A stretch of DNA of 64,000 nt from UBA12170 sp964293475. GTDB lineage: Bacteria; Bacteroidota; Bacteroidia; Bacteroidales; UBA12170. The DNA lies in the NCBI GenBank assembly GCA_964293475.1, contig CAXYYJ010000028.1:8223-72222 (forward strand), given 5' to 3'. The notes under the pieces were generated by a model. It saw only the letters and a program-made list of their open reading frames with translations, did no database searches and was not told where the DNA came from. The position numbers were made by a program, and so were the translations under genes. Position 1 is the stretch's first letter. Each line of letters starts with the position of its first letter. Of this stretch, positions 19,510-28,364 are shown in pieces.

Positions 19510-20733
19510 TTACCGCAGGATAAACACCTCGCACCCATGCCCCTCCAGGTTCCCTTTAAGCTCTTTTGCTTTCTTCTCATATTGTTCTGTCCAAACGCGG
19601 AAAGCTCCCGATGGTTTCCAGATGTTTAAATCGCGCGAAAGCTCAATGGAATAATCCATGAAACCATGGGTGGTATTGAACACACAAACTGCAAATTCGC
19701 CCTTCGAGAGCGGTTTAACGAGTACTTGAATTCCATTTAGTTCAAAAACCACCGAAGCTTGTTTGCCCAATGCATCCTGATTGATGGCAATGAGATGGGG
19801 GTTGGTAATCAGTTTCAAAGTGGTCTGGTCGATGGTGGTGAGATCCATATTGACAATGAGAGGAGCGGCAAGCATGGCCCAAAGCGCAAAATGGGTTTGA
19901 TATTCAGTGAAGTTACATCCTTTAAACCTTCCGCCCACCGACGATGAGCTGCCTTTTCCGTTGAGTCCGACCATGAGCAAATCGGGGTCGTTCCAGCCAC
20001 CGGGGCCTGCAAATTGCTCCAGCCAATTCTGTTGGCGATAAATTTCCATAATACCCGTTAAACCATTATCGCCCGACTGCCACACATCGCGGCTGTCCCA
20101 GGTGGTTCGCCACAAATGACCGCCGGCAGCACGTGCCCAAAGCCAGGGTTTTCGCTGTCCCCACTCGCAAATGGCAAAAACTATGGGCCTTCCGCTGTTT
20201 TTCAGGGCATCGCCCATGGTTTTATAGCGGGCAAAAGCAGTGGTAACATCTTCGGGTGCATTGCAATAATCGTATTTTAAATAGTCAATTCCCCATTGGG
20301 CAAAGGTTTTGGCATCGTTCTCTTCAAAACCCAGACTTGCCGTAACGCCTCCACATGTATAGGGAGCGGCATCGGAGTAAATGCCCAATTTCAAACCCTT
20401 GGAATGCACATAATCGGCCAGATATTTCATGCCGTTGGGGAATCGTTCCTTGTTCGGAAACAGCTGATTATGCTCGTCTCTGCCACCCACCCAAAAATCG
20501 TCGATGATGAGATATTGATATCCCGCATCTTTCATTCCATTGGCCACCATGGCATCGGCCATATCCATGATAACCTGTTCGCTCACTCTTGCTTCGAAGA
20601 AATTCCAGCTGTTCCAGCCCATGGGCGGCGTTAGAGCCAAAGAGTCCCATGAAGAAAATGTTGGTTGTGCTTGTGCAACGAAAGTAGATACAACGCTAAT
20701 AAACAGCGTGATAACTGATTTTTTAAATGTCAT
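19510..20733 (-). CDS. Glycoside hydrolase family 27 alpha-galactosidase
   Basis: This secreted enzyme (signal peptide ITLFISVVSTFVAQAQ) has strong GH27 signatures: LTPPMGWNSWNFFE at residues 34-46, and YLKYDYCNAP with the nucleophile Asp155. The acid/base Asp lies in the segment WRTTWDSRDVW. A short C-terminal beta-sandwich follows the TIM barrel. GH27 retaining alpha-galactosidases remove terminal alpha-galactose; some members act on alpha-N-acetylgalactosamine or beta-L-arabinopyranose. It is the first gene of an apparent operon with GH95 44 bp downstream. A near-consensus -7 element (TATCTTTC on the minus strand) lies close upstream. The family assignment is secure. Confidence 0.95.
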   Translation of the reverse strand: MTFKKSVITLFISVVSTFVAQAQPTFSSWDSLALTPPMGWNSWNFFEARVSEQVIMDMADAMVANGMKDAGYQYLIIDDFWVGGRDEHNQLFPNKERFPNGMKYLADYVHSKGLKLGIYSDAAPYTCGGVTASLGFEENDAKTFAQWGIDYLKYDYCNAPEDVTTAFARYKTMGDALKNSGRPIVFAICEWGQRKPWLWARAAGGHLWRTTWDSRDVWQSGDNGLTGIMEIYRQQNWLEQFAGPGGWNDPDLLMVGLNGKGSSSSVGGRFKGCNFTEYQTHFALWAMLAAPLIVNMDLTTIDQTTLKLITNPHLIAINQDALGKQASVVFELNGIQVLVKPLSKGEFAVCVFNTTHGFMDYSIELSRDLNIWKPSGAFRVWTEQYEKKAKELKGNLEGHGCEVFILR

Positions 20734-20864
20734 AATTCCCCCATTTTTTCAATGTAGAAAGATAAAAAATTTTCTGATTGGTTTTTGAATGGCATTTGGG
20801 ATATAAGCGGAGGCTTTTGTGAGACTGAACCTGAATCAAGTTTTAAAAACTATATTGCATTATT

Positions 20865-20884
20865 CAATTCAAGATATTGAATTG
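20865..20884. promoter_or_regulatory. Operator-like palindrome upstream of the orphan MNT gene
   Basis: CAATTCAA and TTGAATTG form a perfect 8-bp inverted repeat around a 4-bp GATA spacer. It sits two bases before the -7 element at 20887, a position where a bound protein would block transcription. No regulator gene is identified; the link is inference. Confidence 0.45.
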
Positions 20885-20886
20885 CT

Positions 20887-20894
20887 TATTTTTG
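20887..20894 (+). promoter_or_regulatory. Bacteroidota -7 promoter element of the orphan MNT gene
   Basis: TATTTTTG matches TAnnTTTG, about 70 bp before the ATG at 20964. A perfect 20-bp palindrome lies immediately upstream. Confidence 0.5.
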
Positions 20895-20963
20895 CTCATA
20901 ATACAGAAAATGTACTATAGATTTTACAACTGAGTGCATTCATAAAATTAAAATTTTACTAGC

Positions 20964-21281
20964 ATGGATCAAGGAGAAGCTTTAAAAATTGCCAATTTGT
21001 ATGTTGATTCGATAAACGATAGATACAACATACTGCAAGCCTTTTTGTTTGGCTCATATGCCAAAGGCACCAATCATGATGATAGTGATATTGATGTAGC
21101 GGTTGTAGTAAGTAATGTTTCAGACATTATAGATACTCAAATAGAGATGATGAAGTTGCGAAGAAAAATCGATTTAAGAATTGAACCTCACCCATTCATC
21201 ACAACCGATTTCAACCAAAATGACCCTTTGGTAAATGAAATTTTAACCTATGGTATCAGATTAAAATCCAGGATAGCCTGA
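20964..21281 (+). CDS. MNT-type nucleotidyltransferase domain protein (solitary)
   Basis: A 105-residue minimal nucleotidyltransferase. The motif GSx10DxD is complete: Gly30-Ser31 in FLFGSYAKG and Asp42/Asp44 in DDSDIDVAVV, so catalytic competence is plausible. Proteins of this size are usually the antitoxin half of HEPN-MNT toxin-antitoxin pairs, where they modify the HEPN toxin with AMP. Here no HEPN gene is present on either side: the GH27 gene is divergent upstream, and 278 bp without a gene follow. It is therefore an orphan, unlike the paired MNT at 37663. Function in isolation is unknown. Confidence 0.85.
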   Translation: MDQGEALKIANLYVDSINDRYNILQAFLFGSYAKGTNHDDSDIDVAVVVSNVSDIIDTQIEMMKLRRKIDLRIEPHPFITTDFNQNDPLVNEILTYGIRLKSRIA

Positions 21282-21559
21282 TGATTCTTGCTTGATGTTG
21301 GGCTAAATTTCTATCAGATGGCTAATTCGCACACCTAGAATTTCATATTCAACTATTGTGCGATGAATGGTTCGACCATTATTATTTTCACTTTGCTATA
21401 TTTTTTTGACCTGTGCATAACATTTGCCAGTTAAATAAATAGAAGCTTCTACTCTTGCTTCAGTGACAAAAATCAATTATATGGAGACTTATTCCTTAAA
21501 TTCAGAGATTCCATTTTCTAAAAGATTTCATTAGCCACACCTTTGTTTCCAAATTAATA

Positions 21560-22807
21560 ATGGAAACAATGAAATCAAATGCAATTCATATGAATTTACT
21601 ATCAGTTTTGATAGCCGTTTTAATCCTTCTGAATCTAAATCTGGCAGGGTGCAAAAAAGATGATACTTCAACAATTTCCGGAGATTTACAAGTCGTTCCT
21701 CGTGATGCAGCCTACGCAGGTTGCTATCCGGTTATAAGCACAAGTCAAACCAAATGCTGGGACAGTGCCGGCAACATTATCACACCTGTTATGGGAGAAG
21801 CCTTTTTCGGTCAGGATGCTCAGTTTACCCATACAACTCCTGCTTACACCAAAAGCAGCGATGGACTTACGGTAAAAGACGAAGTTACTGGCTTAACCTG
21901 GCAGAAAAGCTATGATAGTGGCACTTATTATTGGGCTTCAATCCAAACCGTAGTTGACAATTTAAACAATCAAAACTATGGTGGCTATAGCGACTGGCGC
22001 GTGCCTACCATCAAGGAGCTATACTCCTTATGGAATGTAAGTGTAGGATGGCCTTATATTGATACAGATTATTTTGATATTACCTATACAGATGAACAAG
22101 AGCTGAGCCACGCAATTTTTTGGAGTAGCGACAAATATACAGGAGTATTGGGCAATGTGAGCTCAAGTATGGAAACACCTGGCTCAGAACTTGCCTTTGG
22201 TGTGAATTTTGGCACCGGACATATTAAATCGTATAGTATCAGTGTAGGTCCAAAGCATCAGGTTCGTTGTGTACGTGGTAATCTTTCCTATGGTGTTAAT
22301 TTATTTCAAAACAATAATGATGGTACCATTTCCGATTTAGCTACCGGCTTGATGTGGCAACAAACCGACAACGGGTCGGGAATGGATTGGGAACACGCTT
22401 TGGCTTATGCGCAAACGCAGAATAACGCAAATTATCTGGGGCACAACGATTGGCGGTTACCTAACTCGAAAGAACTTCAAAGTTTGGTTGATTACACACG
22501 TTCGCCTTATGCAACCAACACAGCGAATGTAGGCCCGGCAATAAATGCTTTGTTTAGTTGTACCGGTATTCTAAACGATGGGGGAAAGGCAGACTATCCT
22601 TATTACTGGACAAGTACTTCGGCTATGTCAATGGCAAATGGTTCTTATCCTTCTGCCTGGTATGTGGCATTTGGACAGGCAGAAGATGGAAACGGAGAAA
22701 ATCTTCACGGTGCCGGGGCTGTGCGTTTCGACAGGAAGACTGTTGGTACGGGTGAAGGAGAAGAAAGGGTTCTTAACTATGTGAGATTGGTAAGAAATAT
22801 TCAATAA
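21560..22807 (+). CDS. DUF1566 domain lipoprotein
   Basis: A 415-residue exported lipoprotein: a hydrophobic signal ends in the lipobox LNLAGC, followed by KKDD. The mature part carries two DUF1566 (Lcl C-terminal type) modules recognisable by TGLTWQKSYD, YSDWRVPTIKELYSL and again ATGLMWQQTDNGSG, HNDWRLPNSKELQSL, with the late CVRG/VRLVRN strands. DUF1566 domains are found in surface proteins and are thought to be carbohydrate- or collagen-related binding modules, but no activity is established. The deacetylase gene starts 10 bp downstream, so the two are almost certainly co-transcribed. The exact start is uncertain: ATG at 21560, 21569 or 21590 would all precede the signal. Confidence 0.85.
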   Translation: METMKSNAIHMNLLSVLIAVLILLNLNLAGCKKDDTSTISGDLQVVPRDAAYAGCYPVISTSQTKCWDSAGNIITPVMGEAFFGQDAQFTHTTPAYTKSSDGLTVKDEVTGLTWQKSYDSGTYYWASIQTVVDNLNNQNYGGYSDWRVPTIKELYSLWNVSVGWPYIDTDYFDITYTDEQELSHAIFWSSDKYTGVLGNVSSSMETPGSELAFGVNFGTGHIKSYSISVGPKHQVRCVRGNLSYGVNLFQNNNDGTISDLATGLMWQQTDNGSGMDWEHALAYAQTQNNANYLGHNDWRLPNSKELQSLVDYTRSPYATNTANVGPAINALFSCTGILNDGGKADYPYYWTSTSAMSMANGSYPSAWYVAFGQAEDGNGENLHGAGAVRFDRKTVGTGEGEERVLNYVRLVRNIQ

Positions 22808-22817
22808 AAAGGAAGTA

Positions 22818-23750
22818 ATGAAAATAATAATAGTACTCGTTGCTTTGCTTACTCTTATCAATTCCGCAAATGCACAAACCAATTCTGCTCCCGCAAAGAG
22901 CAGTATTCCAATTGAAATGCTTTTCCCGCAAGGCAAATCCAAAGCATTGATTTTGAGTTTTGATGATGGAAATGTAGCCGACAGAACTTTGGTGAAATTG
23001 ATGAATGAGTATAGCCTTGTTGGGACTTTTCATCTCAATTCCAATAAACTCGGAACAAAAGATTATCTCATCAAAGAAGAAATTAAAAACCTGTACAAAG
23101 GACATGAAGTATCAGGCCATACTTCAAACCACCCAAGCCTGACTTCTTTATCGAAGATTGATGTGATTTATGAAGTGCTGGAAGATAGAAAAGAATTAGA
23201 GCGATTGGTGGCATATCCCGTTCGTGGAATGTCGTATCCGTTTGGCAATACCAACGATTTTGTTGTTGAGACAATAAGCGGTTTAGGAATTGAATATGCC
23301 CGAACCGTAGGCGATACCTACAATTTTAGTATGCCGGTTGATTTTCTCAGATGGCAACCAAGCATTCATTTGTTTGGAAAAACAAATTACATCCCCAACG
23401 ACACGGCGAACGACAGCAGGGAATTAGCACAATTTTATCAGCTTACAAATGAATTTCTAAAGGCGAATTCATTGGCGCTGTTTTATGTCTGGGGGCATAG
23501 TTGGGAATATGAAGAACCCGGAAATAAATGGGCAGAAGTGGAGAAGTTTTTCAAAATGATTTCTAAAAATCCGGACATCTTCTACACAACACAAATAGGA
23601 TTGGTGGATTATATCAATGCAATTAAGAACATCAAATTCTCGGTGGATAAAAGCACAGTTACTAACCCAAGTTCGACGGATGTGTACGTGAAAATAAATG
23701 GTAAAGCTTTTATTATAGAATCAGGGGAAACGAAAATCCTGAATTGGTAG
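22818..23750 (+). CDS. Secreted polysaccharide deacetylase (NodB fold)
   Basis: The 310-residue protein has a signal peptide (KIIIVLVALLTLINSANAQ) and a NodB homology domain. Motif 1 is LSFDDG with Asp49 (catalytic base) and Asp50 (metal ligand); motif 2 is SGHTSNHPS with His101 and His105 as metal ligands; motif 3 is near YPFGNTND. Carbohydrate esterase family 4 enzymes of this kind remove N- or O-acetyl groups from glycans such as peptidoglycan, chitin or exopolysaccharide. It lies 10 bp after the DUF1566 gene and 76 bp before a TonB-dependent receptor on the same strand. The glycan target is unknown. Confidence 0.9.
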   Translation: MKIIIVLVALLTLINSANAQTNSAPAKSSIPIEMLFPQGKSKALILSFDDGNVADRTLVKLMNEYSLVGTFHLNSNKLGTKDYLIKEEIKNLYKGHEVSGHTSNHPSLTSLSKIDVIYEVLEDRKELERLVAYPVRGMSYPFGNTNDFVVETISGLGIEYARTVGDTYNFSMPVDFLRWQPSIHLFGKTNYIPNDTANDSRELAQFYQLTNEFLKANSLALFYVWGHSWEYEEPGNKWAEVEKFFKMISKNPDIFYTTQIGLVDYINAIKNIKFSVDKSTVTNPSSTDVYVKINGKAFIIESGETKILNW

Positions 23751-23826
23751 ATGGAAAAATAGTTCCAATATCTTAAGCATCAACAAATTAAATAGTTAAT
23801 TCACTAATCTCATAATACAACAAAAT

Positions 23827-26181
23827 ATGAATAAATTCATCTTGCTTTTAACGATTTTCCTCGCCCAACTCACTTTTGCTCAAAACAACAGGCAAAATAT
23901 ACGTGGCGTGGTAACCGATAAACTAACGCAAATAACGCTTCCGGGCGCAACGGTTCAAATAATGAATGGCTCGGCAAGCAAAGGGTCGGTTACCGATGAG
24001 AATGGGATTTACATTCTGACCGATGTGGCACCAGACAGGTATGAAATAAAGGTTTCGTATATTGGCTATAAAGAGGTATTTGCGAGCAATGTTGTTGTTA
24101 CCTCTGGAAAAGAAGTTGTGCTGGATATTGCCATGGAAGATGATTTAAAACTGCTGAGCGAGGTGGTTATTACCGCAAACGACAAAGCCGGAACCATTAA
24201 CAATTTAGTACCCATAAGTGCCCGTACATTCTCAACCGAAGAGGTTAACCGCTATGCGGGCGGACGCAGCGACCCGGCGCGCCTGGCGGCGAATTTTGCG
24301 GGGGTAAGTGCTCCCGACGATTCCAGAAATGATATTGTTATACGAGGAAATTCTCCTGTGGGCGTATTGTGGCGCATTGATGGAATGAATGTAACAAATC
24401 CTAACCATTTTGCAACAGTGGGCACAACCGGTGGAGCAGTCAGCGCCCTAAATACCAACCTGTTGAAAAGCTCAGATTTCATAACTTCCGCCTTCCCCGC
24501 CGAATATGGCAATGCTATAGCCGGTGTTTTTGACCTGGGTTTTAGGAATGGAAATACGCAAAAAAGGGAAACCACTTTGCAGGCTGGGCTGATTACGGGT
24601 CTGGAAGCTACCACCGAAGGGCCAATCAGTAAGAAAAAAGGCTCATCTTATCTGGTGGGCTATCGTTACGCGGTGGCAGGAGTTGCCCAAGCCGTAGGGA
24701 TTGACATCGGCACCACAGCATTACCTTCGTACCAGGATTTATCATTTAATGTAAGCAGTGGAAGCAGCAAATTGGGCAAGTTTACCTTATTTGGAATTCT
24801 GGCAACAAGCAGCATCAATATCGAAGGTGGAAGCTCGAGCTCCTTGTATGGAAATGGCAGCGGTCATGATTTGAGCAGTCAAATCGGCATTATCGGCGTG
24901 AAGCATTTCAAACAGGTCAACAGCAAATCCTATTTTAGCTCCAATATTGGTCTGAACTATTCAAAATCAGGCCAAACAGATTATGCCTATGATCGAATGA
25001 GCGATTCCGCATATACAAAATCAGACAATAAGGTTACCAAAACCGGCTATAATTTTGCCACAAGTTATAATTCAAAAATTAGTTCAAAGCTGTTTATAAA
25101 AGTGGGTATTCAGGATGAACTCATCGGGCTGAATCTTTATTACCGGACAAAAGAAAGAATATCAGATAATTGGGAACAAATCTGGGATTATGACAGTTAC
25201 ACCAACCTTGCGCAGGCCTACGTTCATGCCAAATATAGTTTCAATGATAAAATCACCCTCAATGCAGGTGTGCATTCCCAAATGTTTTTCCTGAATAATT
25301 CTTTGTCCGTTGAGCCGCGTTTGGGATTAAAATATGATATCGACAGCAAAAGCAGCCTTACCATAGGTTACGGACTTCATTCGCAAACGCAACCGATTAA
25401 TGTTTACTTTTTACAAACACAGCTTGCCGATGGCTCCTATTTTTATAATAATGAGAACCTCGATTTTACCAAGAGTCATCATTTTGTATTGGGCTACGAT
25501 TTACAACCCTTTAAAGATTGGCGCTTAAAAGCAGAAGTTTATTACCAATATCTATACGATGTTCCCGTAAATACTTTTTCGAGCAGCTACTCCATGCTGA
25601 ATACGGGTGCGGGATTTAAGACCGATTTGGAGGATAGCCTGACAAACCAGGGAACCGGAACAAATTATGGATTAGAATTAACCATAGAGAAATTTTTCAG
25701 CCACGGATTTTACGGCTTATTCACATCATCCATTTATAGCTCCAAATACAAAGGAAGCGATGGCGTGGAAAGAAACACCGCATTCAATGGGAAATACGTT
25801 TTCAATATTCTTGGAGGAAAAGAGTGGAACCTGGGAAAGGAAAAAAGGAACAAAATCTCAGTCGATATCAAATGCACGAACGCCGGAGGACGAGCTTACA
25901 CCCCTATTGATCTGGAAGCATCCAATTCATCTGGCCATGAAGTATTATCTTCAGATGCATATTCTGACTTTTATGCCAATTATTTCCGCTTAGATTTCAA
26001 ACTTGGTTATACGCATAACAGCCGCACGAAAAAACTTTCGCAGTCATTTGCCATCGACCTGCAAAACATCACTGACAACGATAACGTTTTCTCACAAAGC
26101 TATGATGACAGAAGCCAGTCTATAAACACAACCTATCAGCTCGGGTTTTTTCCGAATGTGATTTATAAAATACAGTTTTAG
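23827..26181 (+). CDS. TonB-dependent outer-membrane receptor with carboxypeptidase-regulatory-like N-domain
   Basis: This 784-residue protein has a signal peptide (NKFILLLTIFLAQLTFAQ), a CarboxypepD_reg-like beta-sandwich (about residues 22-110, GVVTDKLTQITLPGATVQI), a TonB plug (about 120-230, IVIRGNSPVGVLWRIDGMNV) and a C-terminal beta-barrel ending in a terminal aromatic residue (YKIQF). It imports or senses an unknown ligand using TonB energy. At 784 residues it is shorter than SusC proteins (about 1000), and no SusD follows. Instead a LytS-type kinase and LytTR regulator follow 22 bp downstream, suggesting receptor and signal pair act together. Ligand unknown. Confidence 0.93.
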   Translation: MNKFILLLTIFLAQLTFAQNNRQNIRGVVTDKLTQITLPGATVQIMNGSASKGSVTDENGIYILTDVAPDRYEIKVSYIGYKEVFASNVVVTSGKEVVLDIAMEDDLKLLSEVVITANDKAGTINNLVPISARTFSTEEVNRYAGGRSDPARLAANFAGVSAPDDSRNDIVIRGNSPVGVLWRIDGMNVTNPNHFATVGTTGGAVSALNTNLLKSSDFITSAFPAEYGNAIAGVFDLGFRNGNTQKRETTLQAGLITGLEATTEGPISKKKGSSYLVGYRYAVAGVAQAVGIDIGTTALPSYQDLSFNVSSGSSKLGKFTLFGILATSSINIEGGSSSSLYGNGSGHDLSSQIGIIGVKHFKQVNSKSYFSSNIGLNYSKSGQTDYAYDRMSDSAYTKSDNKVTKTGYNFATSYNSKISSKLFIKVGIQDELIGLNLYYRTKERISDNWEQIWDYDSYTNLAQAYVHAKYSFNDKITLNAGVHSQMFFLNNSLSVEPRLGLKYDIDSKSSLTIGYGLHSQTQPINVYFLQTQLADGSYFYNNENLDFTKSHHFVLGYDLQPFKDWRLKAEVYYQYLYDVPVNTFSSSYSMLNTGAGFKTDLEDSLTNQGTGTNYGLELTIEKFFSHGFYGLFTSSIYSSKYKGSDGVERNTAFNGKYVFNILGGKEWNLGKEKRNKISVDIKCTNAGGRAYTPIDLEASNSSGHEVLSSDAYSDFYANYFRLDFKLGYTHNSRTKKLSQSFAIDLQNITDNDNVFSQSYDDRSQSINTTYQLGFFPNVIYKIQF

Positions 26182-26191
26182 TTAAGTTACA

Positions 26192-26199
26192 TACCTTTG
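26192..26199 (+). promoter_or_regulatory. Bacteroidota -7 element abutting the LytS start codon
   Basis: TACCTTTG matches TAnnTTTG and ends only 4 bp before the ATG at 26204. If used, transcription would start at or within a few bases of the ATG, giving a nearly leaderless mRNA. Confidence 0.45.
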
Positions 26200-26203
26200 T
26201 AAA

Positions 26204-27274
26204 ATGAAAGGAATCTCTTTAGACAGCCGGAAAATTGAGTTTTTGTCTTACTTTCTGATTTGGGCATTCGTTTTTTCGGTGCCGTATTTCAGCGAACGTA
26301 GTTCCGGACAAATTAACTGGAATGAAGTAATAAAAAACTGGTTTCATGTATTAACCTATCTTGTTATTTTCCTGGTCAATGTGTATTTCCTGGCACCGCG
26401 ATTACTCTTTAAAAAGAGATACATGCATTACTTTATTTCAATATCTTTTATAACCATAGTTATTGTTACAATAAATATTCTCCCATGGAGATTTCCACAT
26501 CAGCCAGGTTCGGAAATAGTTACCCCAAATGGTTCAATGCCATCTTCTATAAATGCACCCAATCGAAAACCCCCCATTATGGCTTTTGCCGATAATTTCA
26601 TTATTTGCATCTTACTGGTGGGTGCAGGAACTACTATTAAGCTTATGTCGAAATGGTTGGGAGAAGAGAAACTGCGAAAAGATGCAGAGAAAGAGCAACT
26701 TAAAACAAACCTTGCGCTTTTAAAGCACCAGGTAAGTCCGCACTTCTTCATGAATACATTAAATAATATTCACACACTTATCAATATGGATACGGGTAAG
26801 GCGCAGGATGCGGTGGAAAGGCTTTCGACACTTATGCGCTACTTGCTTTACGATTCGGCTCAAAACACCATTGAACTGAAAAAAGAAATTGAATTTATTT
26901 ATAGTTTTATTTCATTAATGAAACTCAGGCATTCTGATGAAGTTGAAGTTACTCTTCTGATTCCCAATGATATTCCGGATATAAAAATACCGCCCATGTT
27001 GTTTATTTCATTGCTCGAAAATGCTTTTAAACATGGGGTAAATTATCCCATGAAATCATTTATTTATTTTGAAATACAGATTCATGAAAAAACACTAAAT
27101 TGTATCATTAAAAACAGCATACATAAAACCGTTGCGAATCAATTTGACGGATATTCGGGCATTGGGCTTAATAATCTTAAAAAAAGTCTGAATCTTTTAT
27201 ACGAACATAATTACAAGTTGGATATATCCCATAAAGAAAATGAGTTTGAAGTAAATCTTACAATTCCAGTATGA
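26204..27274 (+). CDS. LytS/YehU-type sensor histidine kinase
   Basis: A 356-residue membrane kinase. Four hydrophobic segments occupy the first roughly 150 residues. A His_kinase domain follows, with the phosphoacceptor His180 in QVSPHFFMNTLNNIHTL, the N-box in LLENAFKHGVNYP and the glycine-rich GYSGIGLNNLKKSLNLLY, which together mark the LytS/YehU family. The C-terminal ATPase part is compact as usual. It overlaps the response regulator gene by 4 bp (ATGA), so they are translationally coupled. The stimulus is unknown; location after the TonB receptor suggests an envelope signal. Confidence 0.93.
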   Translation: MKGISLDSRKIEFLSYFLIWAFVFSVPYFSERSSGQINWNEVIKNWFHVLTYLVIFLVNVYFLAPRLLFKKRYMHYFISISFITIVIVTINILPWRFPHQPGSEIVTPNGSMPSSINAPNRKPPIMAFADNFIICILLVGAGTTIKLMSKWLGEEKLRKDAEKEQLKTNLALLKHQVSPHFFMNTLNNIHTLINMDTGKAQDAVERLSTLMRYLLYDSAQNTIELKKEIEFIYSFISLMKLRHSDEVEVTLLIPNDIPDIKIPPMLFISLLENAFKHGVNYPMKSFIYFEIQIHEKTLNCIIKNSIHKTVANQFDGYSGIGLNNLKKSLNLLYEHNYKLDISHKENEFEVNLTIPV

Positions 27275-27990
27275 ACATACGTTGTATAGCCATTGATGAT
27301 GAGCCGCTGGCAGTAAAAAAGATAGCGGGGTATATTAAGAAAGTTCCTTTTCTCGAATTGGTGGCTGAATGCAGAAGCGCCTCAGAGGCCATGAACGTCA
27401 TTGACTCAACCAACGTTCAGCTTATATTTATCGATATTAATATGCCTAATATCAGCGGAATGGAATTTGTAAAATCGCTGACAAACAAACCTTATATTGT
27501 ATTCACTACAGCTTACAGCGAATATGCGGTGGAGGGTTTCCAGGTTGAAGCAGTCGATTATTTATTAAAACCAATCAACTTCACCAACTTCCTGAAAGCG
27601 GCGAATAAGGTAAAAAACCTCATAGAACTTACCACAAATAATCAAAAAGAAAGTATCAATGCAACAGCGAATCATTTATTCGTAAAATCCGATTATAAAC
27701 TTATCCGCATCGAGCTTGCCGAAATAAAATACATCGAAAGCCAGCATGAGTATATTAAAATCCATCTGGTGAACAGCAACCCGGTAATGACCCAGATGAG
27801 CCTGAAAAATATAGAGGAGCAATTGCCATCCAATCAATTTATGAGAGTTCACCGTTCATACATCGTTAATCTCGCAAAAATTTCGATTATTGAACGGAAC
27901 AGAATTGTCTTCGAAGGGAAAATATACATCCCAATCAGCGGGCAATACAAAGAAAAATTCCAGGAGTTTATTGAAGGGAATTATATTTAA
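27271..27990 (+). CDS. LytTR-type response regulator
   Basis: A 239-residue two-domain regulator. The receiver domain has the acidic pocket IDDEP and phosphoacceptor Asp55 in FIDINMPN, with the conserved Thr/Lys region (FTTAY, LLKPI). The C-terminal LytTR DNA-binding domain follows from about residue 140 (VKSDYKLIRIELAEIKYIE, RVHRSYIVNL). It is coupled to the LytS gene by a 4-bp overlap and forms its cognate pair. Targets probably include the neighbouring receptor or deacetylase genes, but no LytTR-binding repeats were identified. Confidence 0.95.
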   Translation: MNIRCIAIDDEPLAVKKIAGYIKKVPFLELVAECRSASEAMNVIDSTNVQLIFIDINMPNISGMEFVKSLTNKPYIVFTTAYSEYAVEGFQVEAVDYLLKPINFTNFLKAANKVKNLIELTTNNQKESINATANHLFVKSDYKLIRIELAEIKYIESQHEYIKIHLVNSNPVMTQMSLKNIEEQLPSNQFMRVHRSYIVNLAKISIIERNRIVFEGKIYIPISGQYKEKFQEFIEGNYI

Positions 27991-28142
27991 CGGAAAGCAT
28001 CAAACCCTTGTTTGCAGATACGCTTATCGCAATCGCGTTAAAAGGCAATTCGGAAACCTAAACGTGTCAAATAGTTTTCGTAAACTACCAAACAATATCC
28101 CCCGGATTTTCAAATAAAAAACCGAAATTTGAAACCCGAACT

Positions 28143-28174
28143 CCATTAAAATCGTCCTTATGCCAAAGTTCATC
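28143..28174 (+). repeat. Left copy of 32-bp direct repeat
   Basis: Identical to 30289-30320. It contains an ATG (28160-28162) that was probably the original start codon context of the downstream glycosidase before the insertion. Confidence 0.9.
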
Positions 28175-28262
28175 GTTGTCACATTTAATATCATAGTTAT
28201 GACGCTGTTTTTCAGGCAATGAAGCTAGTTGTTAATGACATATACTGTTTTGTTAATTAAAG

Positions 28263-28338
28263 TCATAATCAATTATGATTTTAATTTGGTATTTTTTATA
28301 CCTTTGAAATTATATGTCTATAGTCTTCATAATCAATT
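28263..28338. promoter_or_regulatory. Two 12-bp direct repeats flanking the nuclease promoter
   Basis: TCATAATCAATT occurs exactly at 28263-28274 and again at 28327-28338, on either side of the -7 element at 28299. The first copy is part of an inverted repeat (TCATAAT-CA-ATTATGA). The arrangement resembles paired operator sites for a repressor, perhaps controlling the nuclease gene; no regulator is encoded next to it. Confidence 0.4.
28299..28306 (+). promoter_or_regulatory. Bacteroidota -7 promoter element of the CoiA-like gene
   Basis: TACCTTTG matches TAnnTTTG, 59 bp before the ATG at 28365. It lies inside the flanking repeats, so the cargo carries its own promoter. Confidence 0.5.
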
Positions 28339-28364
28339 GAAATTCTTTAACAATCTTAGATGAA

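Larger units (their letters stand above)
27991..28364. other. Intergenic region before the nuclease gene
   Basis: A 374-bp stretch without a gene. It contains the left copy of the 32-bp direct repeat (28143-28174), two 12-bp TCATAATCAATT repeats and a -7 promoter at 28299. The part left of the direct repeat looks like an ordinary host leader; the part to its right is markedly AT-rich. Confidence 0.7.
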
